Shown here piece by piece: positions 45,828 to 57,275 of a stretch of 64,000 nucleotides of DNA. Source of the stretch: Fagopyrum homotropicum (taxonomy: Eukaryota > Streptophyta > Magnoliopsida > Caryophyllales > Polygonaceae); the NCBI GenBank assembly GCA_033239125.1, contig BSWB01000001.1, forward strand, positions 141,313,981 to 141,377,980, in the 5' to 3' direction. The notes under the pieces are model-generated. The model ran no database searches, was not told the DNA's origin, and worked only from the letters and a program-made list of their open reading frames with translations. The first letter of the stretch is position 1. Each line of letters opens with the position of its first letter. A program made the translations under genes and the position numbers.

Positions 45828-47680
45828 AATTAAATGACCGAAAATAATTTTACGTTGTTAAAATAAAAATAATTATAATTTATAAATACGGAATTTAATT
45901 CCGTATTATATAAATTTCCGCACAGAAATTAACGGGTTACGAGTTCCGTTTAATACATGAGATTACCGCTCAGTTGGGCCAACCATCAGCCCACTTTCCT
46001 AAGCCCATTTTAAAACTTAATTAAAAATCTTAATTTAATTCTAACCCTAATCCCTCTTAACCTAATCCGCTAATTACCTCCCTCTTAATCTACCCTAATT
46101 GCCGCTTGTGCTGAGTATCCTCGCCAACTGCACATCGCAACCTACGCCGCTCCGCTTCTCCCTGTTTGGACGGACGAAAGGACGACCACCAGCCGCCGGA
46201 CTGCGCCTTCACCGAACCGCCAGTGTCGCCGTCCGCCTCCCGTCGAGCCGGTAAGACTCCGGTCCCCTTCTTCCTCCCGTCGTCCTTCTTCCCGTTTTCT
46301 GTTTCGCATTCGAAAACTGTAACTCCGTCTCTCTACATTCGGTAACCACAGCAGCACCACACCGCCGCTCCCGATCACCCAGGACCTCGCCAACCGCACG
46401 CACGGAGCTTCTGTTGATTCCGGTAAGAGCCGCATCTCATCCCTCCTCTGTGATCTTTTTTTTTTCTGTCCGTAACTCACCTTCCGCTAACCACCACCGA
46501 GCCTGCTGTGTCCTCAGGCGACCCCTGCGGTGCTAAATCAGCCAGCGCCACCACCCCCGATCGAGACAGTGGCGAGGTTCCTCATTCGCTGCAGTAGGTG
46601 AGTCCTTGCCTCCTTTTTCCTCTGCTTTCCCTTACGTGCGTGTGCCAACTGGAAGTTTGAATCTCGTCTGGATCCTGCAGTAACTAGCCAAGAGAGGGAG
46701 GTGCAACGTTGGAGTCCAAGCAAGCGAGCCGACCGGGATTTACATAGCTGGAAATCGGACCCCAACCGTTGGTTAGTATTCTCTGTAAACCCGTTAGTAA
46801 AGTAGTAGTGCAGTGGAGATTGAATTTTGGTTCCAATTCATAACCAGTAGGAATTAACCTTGTGTAGCTGCTGAGCATTTAGACCTAAGGGGAAGAATAA
46901 TGGACTGCTGTATTTTTATGAACAATGGAAAAATAATGGCTGCTGTAAAGTCGTTTTACATCCTTCAGCTTCTAGGTTACCAACAGCCCATCTTGTCGAT
47001 CAATTATAAAACGTTTGGATAAAGATCCACCGTTGAATTTTTGATATGTGGTAGACAGATATATGTAGTTTAGCATATTAAAATTTGGGGAGAAATGAAC
47101 GGTCGGATTGAAAGTTATGAGCTCCCGAAGTTAGGTAATTGAGCAGTTTTGGTAAACTTAAAAATTTGGCTAAGTATAGGAAAGTAGAGTGAAGAACCGA
47201 CTTTGGGAATTATTATAAAAATATCGGCTGAACAGTTTGGAGAAATTCTTTCTTCTAAGGTTAGATAGAACCTCATAGATGATCTAGAGATTTAATTCGG
47301 AAATTTTATAAGCTGTTAAGAATTTTATATTTAGAGCCGAAGTTAAACCTTTTTCGTTCTTCCGGAAAATAGAAACATAGGAAGAATGTCAGTTTCGAAC
47401 CAAATAAAATTCTAAGAGTTAGGATATAATTTTAAGAACTTCAAATAGGAGTTTGGACATGAATTTTAGGGTTTTCGAGAAAATCGGAACCAAGGGTAAA
47501 ATGGTCATTTTACCCTAAAACTAATACTGTAACTAGTACGTCTTAATACTTTTTGATCTTAGAAGTTTTAGACTTCTATCTACGTGAAAGTGTGCTAATA
47601 CACTTATCGCCTTTGACAGGCAACTGAGTGGGTACAGTTTACAGAGCGAGTGGTTATTAAAGAGTCGAGCGTAATAACAG

Positions 47681-48137
47681 GTAAGTCCTTTGGGCTTACT
47701 TAGCTGACTGCTAAATATGAGTATAAATGATGATGGTGGTGTGTGATTGACATGTTAGAGAGATAGGTTGTGATATATAAATACCGACCTGTATTTTTGG
47801 CCTAAGAGTAACGGGCGGTGGCATTCCGCTCAGTAGCTCGCGGGGCGCTGGGGGTTTCTTTCGGGACTAGTCCACACATGGTTTGTAGTGATGCTACCAA
47901 AGGAAGTCAGCTAGACCTACACCAGTTGGATAAGGAACGGAGGCGAGAACTAATAATAGTTCTCGTGCCACAACTTAAATTGAATAATGTGAATCACTTA
48001 AATAATAGATAATAATTGGTTGAGTGCCAGCATGATGTTTGTTTATTTCTATTTCTGCTTGTGTTTGTGCTGTTATCATTTTGCTTATATTTGGTTAGTT
48101 AGCTAACTGTTGATATGTTGTTTAGATTTGACACAAG
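47681..48137 (+). other. Intron-like structured module in solo LTR F
   Basis: CAG|GTAAGTCC donor in hairpin 47681-47699 (one G-T pair). Second hairpin CGAGAACTA-ATAA-TAGTTCTCG at 47944-47965 has a perfect 9-bp stem. GCTAACTG near 48101. The aligned acceptor is CACAAG ending at 48137, weaker than the usual TTGCAG; GAGCAG ending at 48146 is an alternative. Length is 457 nt. Confidence 0.5.
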
Positions 48138-48899
48138 TTAGAGCAGATGCCGAGTGATCCAGATGGTAGTGGTCAGCCGGGGTGTCGTACTTTAGGACGT
48201 TTTGCAGTTTTTGCATTTGTGGGTTTTACAGTTGAACATTGTTTCCTTTCGTACTTTGTTTTATTACTTTTCCGGCTGTAGTTGATCTGGTCACATTCAT
48301 GCATTGATAAAAACTATTTTATGATTTTTGGTTTTTCCTTATCTGTGCCTTGTTGTAAGATCATGTTAAGTTGTTGTCAAACTAAGGTCGGGACCCACTG
48401 TGCGGTCCTAACCAGTAACTCCCTAAGTTGTAAAATTTGGGGTGTTACAACCTTGCTCACCGGTGCATCAACATCTCCTGCAGTGGAAATATATTGATGC
48501 AGAGCAATCTTGATGTAGTCTTGGTGAAGCTCGAGTCCCATATCAAAAGCCTCTCCGCCGTTTTATGCCGCCGGCGTTCTTTCTAACGGCTTTGCAATCG
48601 TCGTTTCAAGGCCAGGTCTAGGTGCTTCTCGCGACGACTTGCGGTTCTATGTCGAAGACCTTGCAACCAGGACGAAGATTGAAGATTCAACATTGAGATG
48701 GCAAGCTCTTCTAGCTCTCAATCAAATAGTTCTCGACAATGAAAAGAAGATCATTGTTGAAAGCGATAAGATTTTACATGCCCAAATTCCTCGATTCTCC
48801 CCGATATTTTCTGCATATCCTCACGATTTTGTTGAATTCCTTTGGAGATCGGATACCGGAAAGTCACAACACGGGATAACCCGACCCCTTACATTGTAA

Positions 48900-50604
48900 T
48901 AAAAAATGGACTAAGTACGTAGGGAATAGCCCGAACCCTTACGTTGCAATGAAAAATTGTTAACTATAACCCCGAAAGGTCAAACAATACATTTAGTCCA
49001 ACGGAAACATTAAATGCACAATAAAAAAATAACATAAAACTTTCGGGTATAACTACTTGATCGTGTTGAATCTCCCCTTTTGAAATCACACCGGGTCTGA
49101 AAAATAAGTATTATATATCTGAAAAACAAAATCTAGTATTAGAACAATGTTAAATATTTATTACAATGAAATCAGAAAATGGCTTATGATATCAAAGGAA
49201 AATACAAAACAAATTTTTTGTTAAAAAAAAGATAAACGATATTTTGTAATATAAAAAAAATAATAATTACCGAATTATTTCGTAAAATAATTGCTAGTAA
49301 AAAATAAGTTGTGTAAAAAAGATCTTATAAATATTACTAATTGCTCCAAAACGTAATTAATCTAAAATGACAAGCAATTATAATTTAGTTTTTTAAAAAG
49401 GTAGTAGGAAATCTGTTTTGTATTTTATTTAATGTTAAATCTAAAAAAAAGGGAACCCGGATAATATATTTCCTAATTCAAAAAATCTGTTTTGTATTAA
49501 AAAATTAGGAAATTATCATTTAATGGTTGTCAAATCTTAAAAACGAAAACCGGATAATAAATTTCCTAAATCAAAAATTACAATGAAATCGGAAATTGGC
49601 TTATGATATCAACGGAAAATACAAAACATATTTTTTGGTTTAGGAAATAAAATACATGCTACTGGCATATTGAAAAAAAAAATTTGGTTCTTAGCAATTA
49701 TCGATATTGCGTAAAATTAATAATGAATGACTGAATTTGTTATAAAAAAGTAAATAATATTTCCAAATTATTTTTCATTAAAAAAACAGATTTGGGTTTT
49801 TGTATGTCGAAATAATTTTTTTATTCAAAAAACTGTTTGCGTTTTTGTCAACTAGTCAAATCGATTTTTTTTAAAAATATTGCTAGACTAAAAAAAAATA
49901 AAGCTTTTATTTTTAAAAATAAAATACAAAACAAACTTGCTCCAAAACGTAATTAATCTAAAATGGTAAGAAATTATAATTTAGTTTTTGAAAAAGGTAA
50001 TAGGAAATCTGTTTTGTATTTTATTTAATGTTAAGAAAACCAAAAAATCTAATTAGTAATCAGGAAATTATCATTTAATAGTTGTCAAATCTTAAAAAAG
50101 GAAATCGGATAGTGAATTTCCTAATTCGAAAATTAGGATGAAATCGAAAATTGGCTTATGATATCAAAAGAAAATACAAAACATATTTTTTGGTTTAGAA
50201 AATGAAATACATGCTACAGGCATATTGAAACAAACATTTGGTTAAAAAAACTATCGATATTTCGTAAAATAAATAAATCAATGACAGAAGAATTTGTTAA
50301 AAAAGTAAATAATATTTCATAATTATTTTTCATTAAAAAAACAGATTTGCGTTTTTGTATTTCGAAATTAATTCTCATTATTTTTCGTCAAATCGATTTT
50401 TTTAAAAATATTGCTAGACTAAAAAAATCAAAACTTTTATTTTTAAAAATAAAATACAAAACAGATTTGCTTCTTTCGAATTCATCAAATCAATTTTTTT
50501 AAACAATTGCCGGAATAAAAAACTCAAAAACTTATGTTTTTTTAAAAATAAATTTCAAAACAGTTTTTTTGGTTTAGGAAATAGAATACTAGGTACCAGC
50601 ATAT
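48900..50604. repeat. AT-rich direct repeats
   Basis: Units share ATTGGCTTATGATATCAA, AAAATACAAAACATATTTTTT, and a CATGCTACTGGCATATTG-like block. Copies start near 49170, 49590 and 50145, about 0.4-0.55 kb apart, with a partial one at 50560 that solo LTR G interrupts. A short degenerate direct repeat (GGGATAACCCGACCCCTTAC and GGAATAGCCCGAACCCTTAC) is at 48873-48950. No gene is seen; the family is unknown to me. Confidence 0.55.
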
Positions 50605-53263
50605 TGTAATAACCGGAAAATTTATTTCCGATTAATTCCGACCCAAATCGAGTTTTAGGGACCCTTGACCTCTTTAAGATACCTAATCTTATGTCTAGCT
50701 TTAATTTTATCATTTTATGTAAGTTGGTCACCATATAAAATGATAAAAAAAAATACACCAAACCCTAGTTATATATATCTAGGTCTTTTGACGAGGCCAA
50801 GACGAGTTTTGACAAGGTCGTGACGAAACCAAGACGAAGTCGTGACAACTTTTGACAAAGTCATGACATGTGTTTGACAAGCCCAATTTCAGCCTTGAAC
50901 CTTACTATCCGGGCCCGTTATCGAGTAATCCGCTGGGCCTTTACGTCTTCTATCCCCATCTCCTCTTCTGCGTCTCCTTGCCCTAAGCGCCGCTTCTCTC
51001 TTCACGTCTCTCCTCAGCACGCAGTAACCCATCACGCAGCAGCCCATCACGTAGCAGCATCGCCGGATCTCTTCCACCCAAGCAGCAGCAACGGATCTTC
51101 TTCAGGCAAGCAACAACACCGGATCTCGCAACAGCAAAGCAGCCAGATCTCTTCTGCACGTCTGGGCTCGCAACAGCAAAGCATCCGGATCTCTTCTGCA
51201 TGCCTCGGCTCGCAAACAGCCACACAGCCAGCCGAAGACTCCAACAACACTGTCGCGCGACTGCAAGCACAACTTAGGGCCGCAGAAGTGCCTAACCCTA
51301 GCCGTGGGGGTGGCCGTGAATCCAGACTGCGGGGGTGCCTTGGCCTGGACGCAGAGCTGTGTTCTCCTTGCAGCAGATGTACCCATCGACAACAAGCAGC
51401 AACAACCTTTGGGGCCTCGTTTTTTATACCTTCGAGTCTCGGCAAAAGGGTAAGCTTATACCCCCTTGATCCATTGCACTTCCGTCCACATATTACATGC
51501 CTAAAGAGTACCTTTTTATGTCTCCTAAACCTGCTCAGAACTTCTGTAGGACAGCAGTAAAGATGCATGCGTTTTTCCCAATTTTCGGAAGTAACGAACA
51601 GTCAGCTTTGAGTTCAGATTTTGGTAAGTTAGACTTCTCCTTTGTTGCTAAATTTCGGATATGTTGTAGTGAGTATTGCATAGTATATCATACTAAAAAT
51701 TTAGAGGAATCCATGTTACGGTTTGAGAGTTATGGTGTTTCAAAGCTGACTCCTCATACAGTTTTTATAAAAGTGCTGAGTGTTGAGAAAAACAGCATGG
51801 GATGCTGTTTTGTGATAGTTTTGATTAGGCTTTTGATCTCTGTTGAACTTGAATTTTGGATATGATATAGTTGGCATATTGTGATAGAACATATTAAAAT
51901 TTGGGATGAATCCAGCAAGTGGTTTAGGAGTTATGATTTTTCGAAGTTGGGACCTTAAACAGTTTTTTGGATATTGCTGAAATTGCTGAGTGCTGGAATT
52001 ATTTGGTGTTGTGCAGTCATGTTTGGGCTTCAATTTGGATATCTTAGAAACATAATTCACCGTTCAGTGTTTAGTATGTTATAGAGTGTAATGCATAGTG
52101 TGGTGTATCAAAAGTTGGGGTTGATCCAACGGTTGAATTTAGATCTATGAAGGTCCAAAGTGGACTGGCTGAGCAGTTAAAAAATACTCAGTTTTTGGCT
52201 AAGTCTGAATTTCTGGTTTTGGAACCGACTTTGAGAATTTGTGTAGAAGTGATTTTTATGTATTTTTGGGAAATTCTGGCTACTATAGATAGAGTGCATA
52301 GCATAAAAGACTTAGAGATTTTTGTTAGACTTTTTATATTTTTATTTGGTTCTCATATCTTAAGCCAAAGTCGGACCTTAGCGACTTTTTATGAAAGTCA
52401 AGAATGTAGTTAACTCTTCTAAATCTTTAGCAAACTTTCCTTTGAGAGTTTGAGTGTGGTTTTGAATTCCAAAGAATAATTTGAAACTTTGTTATGGAAT
52501 TTTATACAGTTTCGGGATCAGGGGTAAAATAGTCATTTATTCATATAAGGGTATTTTGGTAATTTATCTGATGATAGAGTTAAATATCTTAGAAGTCAGA
52601 GACTTCTAATTAGGTGGGATACATTATTGATCCACTTGCCTTTTATAATAGGCGGTTGAGTTCCTGCGGTTACAGACCGAGTCGAGATAACGGGAATATG
52701 TTTGAATTCAGGTAAGTCCTTTGGGCTTACTTAGCTGACTTCTAGATATGAGTGTGGATAATGGTAGTGGTGTGTGAATGGTATGTTTATAGTTATATTT
52801 TAGTAATAATTATCTACCGACCTATACTTGGCCTAAGAGTAACGGGCGGTGGCATTTTGCTCAGTTAGCCTGAGGGCGTTGGGGGTTTCTTTAGGGACTA
52901 GTCCACACTCAGTTTGTAGTGATGCTACCGGCGGAGGTAAGCTAGACCTACACCCAGTTGGATAAGGAACGGAGGCGAGAACTCTTAAGATTTCTCGTGC
53001 CACAACTGTAAAATGGAATACGGTGAATCACTTAACTACTAGATAATAACCGGTTTGTGTGCCAGCATGATGATTGTTTTTATGTTATCTTGGTTGTGTG
53101 TGTGCTATCTTTATTCCTCTTATATTTAGATTGTTAGTTAACGGTTTATCCGTGTTGTAGATTTGTTGAGATAGACAGTTGCAGAGAGATCCGGGACGGA
53201 TGGTCAGTCGGGTCCACGTACTCATTAGATGGGGACGGGGGAGTCTTCCATACGGCATGCATG

Positions 53264-53326
<63 letters not shown>

Positions 53327-53503
53327 TGTAAGGCTGTCACATGTTTACATTCATACCATAAAAATATTATGTTTTAAAATTGTTTTAAATACATTTGTGC
53401 CTTGTTGTAAGATCCTAGTAAAGTTGTTGTTAAACAAAGGTCGGGACCCATTGTGAGGTCCTAACCAGTAGCTCCCCGAGTTTCAAGAACTTGGGGTGTT
53501 ACA
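50605..53503 (+). mobile_element. Solo LTR G (group II)
   Basis: One LTR of 2899 bp with perfect CATAT duplications (50600-50604, 53504-53508). It starts TGTAATAACCGG and ends GGGGTGTTACA. It carries the palindrome (50705-50748), a GACAAG/GTGACGA tract (50788-50890), a GC-rich leader (about 50940-51440), an (AT)n run (53266-53322) and the intron-like module. A 230-codon plus frame over the leader (50868-51560) looks like a chance product of its Ser/Gln/Ala-rich composition. Confidence 0.93.
52712..53178 (+). other. Intron-like structured module in solo LTR G
   Basis: CAG|GTAAGTCC donor in hairpin 52712-52730. Second hairpin at 52976-52997 (CGAGAA/TTCTCG ends with an inner mismatch). GTTAACGG, then GACAG ending at 53178 or TTGCAG ending at 53184. 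Length is 467 or 473 nt. Confidence 0.5.
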
Positions 53504-54414
53504 CATATTGGAAAAATCAATTTGGTTAAAAAAAAAGAAACCAGATAATGAATTTCCTAATTCAAAAATTACAATGAAATCGAAAATTGGCTTATAATAT
53601 CAAAGAAAATCGAAAATTGGCTTATAATATCAAAGGAAACCGAAAATCAGTAAATTAGAGAACTCAGTAATTAGTAACCAAGATCGAAATGGTTTCAGCA
53701 TATAGCAATTATGAAATTACAAAAGAAATTAAAATTTAATTTACAAACAAACAATTATGATAAGCTGAGAATCAAACTATTTATATATAAACAAAGTAAA
53801 TCAAGAACATACCTCTATGAGAACGAATCAATGAGGATGATAATAGGTTAAGAGAAGAATAGCAAAGTAGGCGATAATAGGTTAAGAGAAGAATAGCGAA
53901 GTAGGCGATAATAGGTTAAGAGAAGAATAAGCCGCGGATACAATTTTACGTTTTGGAGTAAAGTATTTATAGAATAGAAATCGTAAGAAGTGTGTTGTGG
54001 AATTTTCAAGGGTCTGATAAGAACGTAAAAAAGTATTTATAGAATAGAAATTGTAGGACGTGTGTTGTGGAATTTTCAAGAATCTGATAAGAATGTAAAA
54101 AAAGTAGAATTGGGTAGACTTTTTATATTGATTAATAATTATTCTAAATAATAAATATAAAAAAGGAGATTTGGGTATAATCTTAGAGAATCTCCAGTTT
54201 GTTAGTTTAGTAAAAAAATATTTTCTGGCACAAAAAATAAAGATCTATTGGCCTATAAAATCTTGGAGAATATCCAACAAAAAAAAGTTATGTACAATTT
54301 TGAATAGTTTAGGAAAAAAAAGATTTTTTGGCTTAAAAAAATAAAAATTTATTGGCAAAAAAATTGTGGGGAGCTCCATTTGATTGATGTTTCCACAGCG
54401 TGTCACGTCATCAA
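53504..54414. repeat. Repeat tract between G and D
   Basis: The 48.9-50.6 kb repeat resumes after G, with a short duplication of AAAATTGGCTTATAATATCAA (53582 and 53610). A 34-bp tandem repeat (about 2.7 copies) spans 53839-53931 and a 70-bp tandem repeat (two copies) spans about 53961-54100. The end (about 54360-54414) is a minus-strand Helitron 5' end (TTGTGGGGAGCTCCATTT, GTCACGTCATCAA) that element D interrupts. Confidence 0.55.
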
Positions 54415-57275
54415 TATAACACCCCAAATCCGCGGGACTCGGGATGCTACGGGCGGAGACCTCACAATGGGTCCCGACCCTTAGCCTGACAACAATTTCA
54501 CTGGATCTTACAACAAGACACAAATAAAGGCAAAACCGAAATTCATTTTAATGCAATGATATGAACCCCAAAAGAAAACAACGAAAGACTTCAGCCGAGA
54601 TACAACGCTAAAGGCAACCGCCATACACGCGACATACATAATACCCTAAACAATACATAAATACAACCCCCAAAACCCATCCTAAAATGTACGGACCCCG
54701 GCTGCCCACTCTTCCGGATCTCTCGGCCGCGTCCCTAACCTGCAAGGCAACTACAACAATATCGGTATAAAACCGTTAGCTAGCATTCAAGACATTAGAA
54801 TCATGGTATTGGCACACACACACATAAGACATCATAAACACACAACATGTTCCAAAACACACAATCCGGTTTATTATCTTTTTATTATTAGGTCATATCC
54901 CGTTCTAATTCAACTTCTTTTGTGACACGAGAATCTTAAAGATCTCGCCCTTGTCCCCTTTCACCATACGGGTTTGTACTTGATGCGGATCAGCATCACC
55001 CGATGGGCTGGTCGCAAGGCACCTCCCAGTCATCCCCATTTTGGACTGGACAAGCGGTCACCGCCCGTTATCATACACTTAGGCCAAATATAAACATATA
55101 AAGGTCGGTAATCCTATTTCCGGTTTAGTTGTTATAAACAATAAACAATAAACACACACATAAACAATAAACACACACCACCAACACGCATCAAAACTAA
55201 TACATAGAATACTAGCTAAGTAAGTCCGGAGACTTACCTCGTCCCAAAGATAATCCCGCTAACCACCGCTCTCAACTTTCAGTAGGAAGGCACTCAACGC
55301 CTGGTCAAAACAAGGCATACAATCAACATCTCTCTCACATGCTACAAGTCCTTAGACTTCTAGTGTCAATGATCTCGCAAGATCATAAACCATAACCATG
55401 ATAGGATAACGACTCCTAATCCTCATGATCTCATAAGGTCATAACCATCACAACACATGCTAGGATACTCTCGTTCTATTCTCCGCAATCTCAAAAATCA
55501 TACAACCTCAACTCGTAGATTCTCACAAGCTCAACATACAACTTAAATCCATAAACAACCTCATAAGACCGCATTACCACCTCAAGCTTAGAATCAACAT
55601 CAATCCATCAAACAATATCAAATCCTCAAAACTCACCTAAGGTTCAGAGCCACTACTTGGCATTCACTCTAAGTTATGCTAGGTTGTCCAACCTAGCATG
55701 ATACTAATACTAAACATAACTAAATCGAGGGAAAAGATACTCACACGGCGTCAAAAGACGGAAGTCGATCAATGGATGTCGACTTTGAACTCGTTAGACC
55801 TTTATCGGGACGCTTCCGAACCTAACACTAAAATTAAGCAAATTTAAATCATATGCTAAATTTGAACGGAATATATAATATATATAAATTTAATGAAAAC
55901 CCGTTTTCAAAATCCAACATTAAAACTCGTTAAACCCTTCCGGGGCGAAAATATGAAATCAAACCACTTGGTCGTAAGCCCGAAATTACAACTTGAATCA
56001 TAAATCAAATTTAGAATCCGTAATTATATTTTCCGGGCAATCTAAACAACATCATAAATCCAATGATAAAACTCATTCTCAAAGCCAAGGATAACCAAAA
56101 CCGTTCAACCATTTTCCGGACAAATTATACCATTTAGAAATATGGGTCATCCTCAACAATTAAAATTCTGGGCCAATTCTATAATTAATTCAGCAGAGGT
56201 CACAATTGCAAATTCTGAAAATTATGGCTATAAACGTAAATATGTAATATAGTGTACAAACTGTAATTTCACCAAATATAAGGGGGGCCGATCGTAATTA
56301 AACCAAATAGGTTTCTTCAACCTCTGAATCAACGCGGAAAGGGAAAGGTGCTGAGAGGGCGGCGGCGTAGGCGGGACTCCGGCAAGGAGAAAGCAAGGCG
56401 AGGCGGCTCCGATGGCTCCCCTTGGTGGCTGCAGAACGATGTGAGGACGAAACTGGGGCGGCGACAGAGGGCAGGGCTTCGTCTCCGGTGGTCGAGGTTC
56501 AACAAAGGCGACGAGGCTTGGGCACCACACCAACGGCTGATGGGCTTTTCCTTCACCGGTGAGGTTCGACTGCTTGCGGCGGCACTCTCCCGGCGGTTCA
56601 GGGAAGGAAGGTGAAGAGAGGTAAGTTTGGGTTGAGAACAAAACAGAGGGTGAGGAGGGGATGCTGTCTTCGAAGCTGGAGAAGGAAAGGAGGGAAGGCA
56701 GGGCTGAGGCTGGTCATGGTAGACAGAGGGGAAAAGGAGGGGTCGGTTGCAGGGTAACGGGGAGCGAGAGATAGGGCCAGAGGGAAGGGGTGATGGCGTA
56801 CAAAAAGGGATAGGCACAGAGGGAGATTCGAGGAGTCGGATGTGCAGAAGGCAACTGCAGGCTGGTAGCGTAGAAGGCGAGAAGTCAGCTAGCGAGGGGC
56901 TGAGCGGCGGTTCATTAGCCAGAAAGAGAGAGAAGCAGATAAAAGAATAAAGGGAAATGAAATTGAAGAATAAAAAGAACTAATAAAAGGATAGACCCGA
57001 TTTCAAGCATTCGGAACGGAATTTTTGGATTGGAAAACTTTTTCGAACTTTTCTGAACTTTTCCGCAAAATAAAAAAAAATACTGAATATATAAACAAAA
57101 TATATACTCGTGAAAATATAGTTTACGATATATAAATTGCTACTGTAAAATACATACATATATATATATATATCAAAACTCTTAAAATTCAAATTACGGC
57201 GTAAAAATACTCGGAAAAATATATTGAGGCCATTAAAATATTAACAAAAATGTACCCAATAAACGGGTCGTTACA
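54415..57275 (-). repeat. 3' LTR of element D
   Basis: 2861 bp. On the minus strand it begins TGTAACGACCCG at 57275 and ends GGGGTGTTATA at 54415, a non-canonical TG...TA pair of ends. GC-rich leader at about 56930-56320. Confidence 0.92.
54740..55237 (-). other. Intron-like structured module in 3' LTR of D
   Basis: Donor hairpin at 55220-55237. Second hairpin at 54928-54947 (CGAGA/TCTCG with the same bulged T as in A). GCTAACGG, then TTGCAG|G ending at 54740. Length is 498 nt. Confidence 0.55.

Larger units (their letters stand above)
45688..48449 (+). mobile_element. Solo LTR F (group II)
   Basis: One LTR of 2762 bp with perfect ACCTT duplications (45683-45687, 48450-48454). It starts TGTAATAACCG and ends GGGGTGTTACA. 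It carries a perfect 15-bp palindrome (45791-45827), a GC-rich leader (about 46090-46760) and the intron-like module. Further donor-like words occur in the leader (GGTAAGACT near 46248, GGTGAGTCC near 46596). Confidence 0.93.
45646..48899 (+). pseudogene. Armadillo-repeat-like gene remnant split by solo LTR F
   Basis: With solo LTR F (45688-48449) and one ACCTT removed, a frame runs from ATG at 45646 through QTLSVCHN, then from 48455 through LAHRCINISCSGN, LMQSNLDVVLVKLESHIK and SLSAV. After a four-T run at 48561-48564 the frame shifts by one base and continues YAAGVLSNGFAIVVSRPG, SRDDLRFYVEDLATRTKIED, LRWQALLALNQIV, then stops at 48899. This resembles the N-terminal part of plant armadillo-repeat proteins (pattern GFAIVVSRPGLGAxxDDxRFYVRDL, then a helix-repeat start), from memory. 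The match fades after about 48765. The LTR insertion, frameshift and truncation make it a pseudogene or captured fragment. Confidence 0.5.

Noticed and set aside
50868..51560. 230-codon plus-strand frame in solo LTR G
   Set aside because: It lies in the LTR leader, with overlapping frames of 95-173 codons on the other strand. Composition is driven by AGC repeats and no domain is recognisable.
56228..56817. 137- and 162-codon minus frames in D, repeated at 62939-63528
   Set aside because: They are nearly identical only because they lie in the two LTRs of one element, and they overlap each other in different frames.
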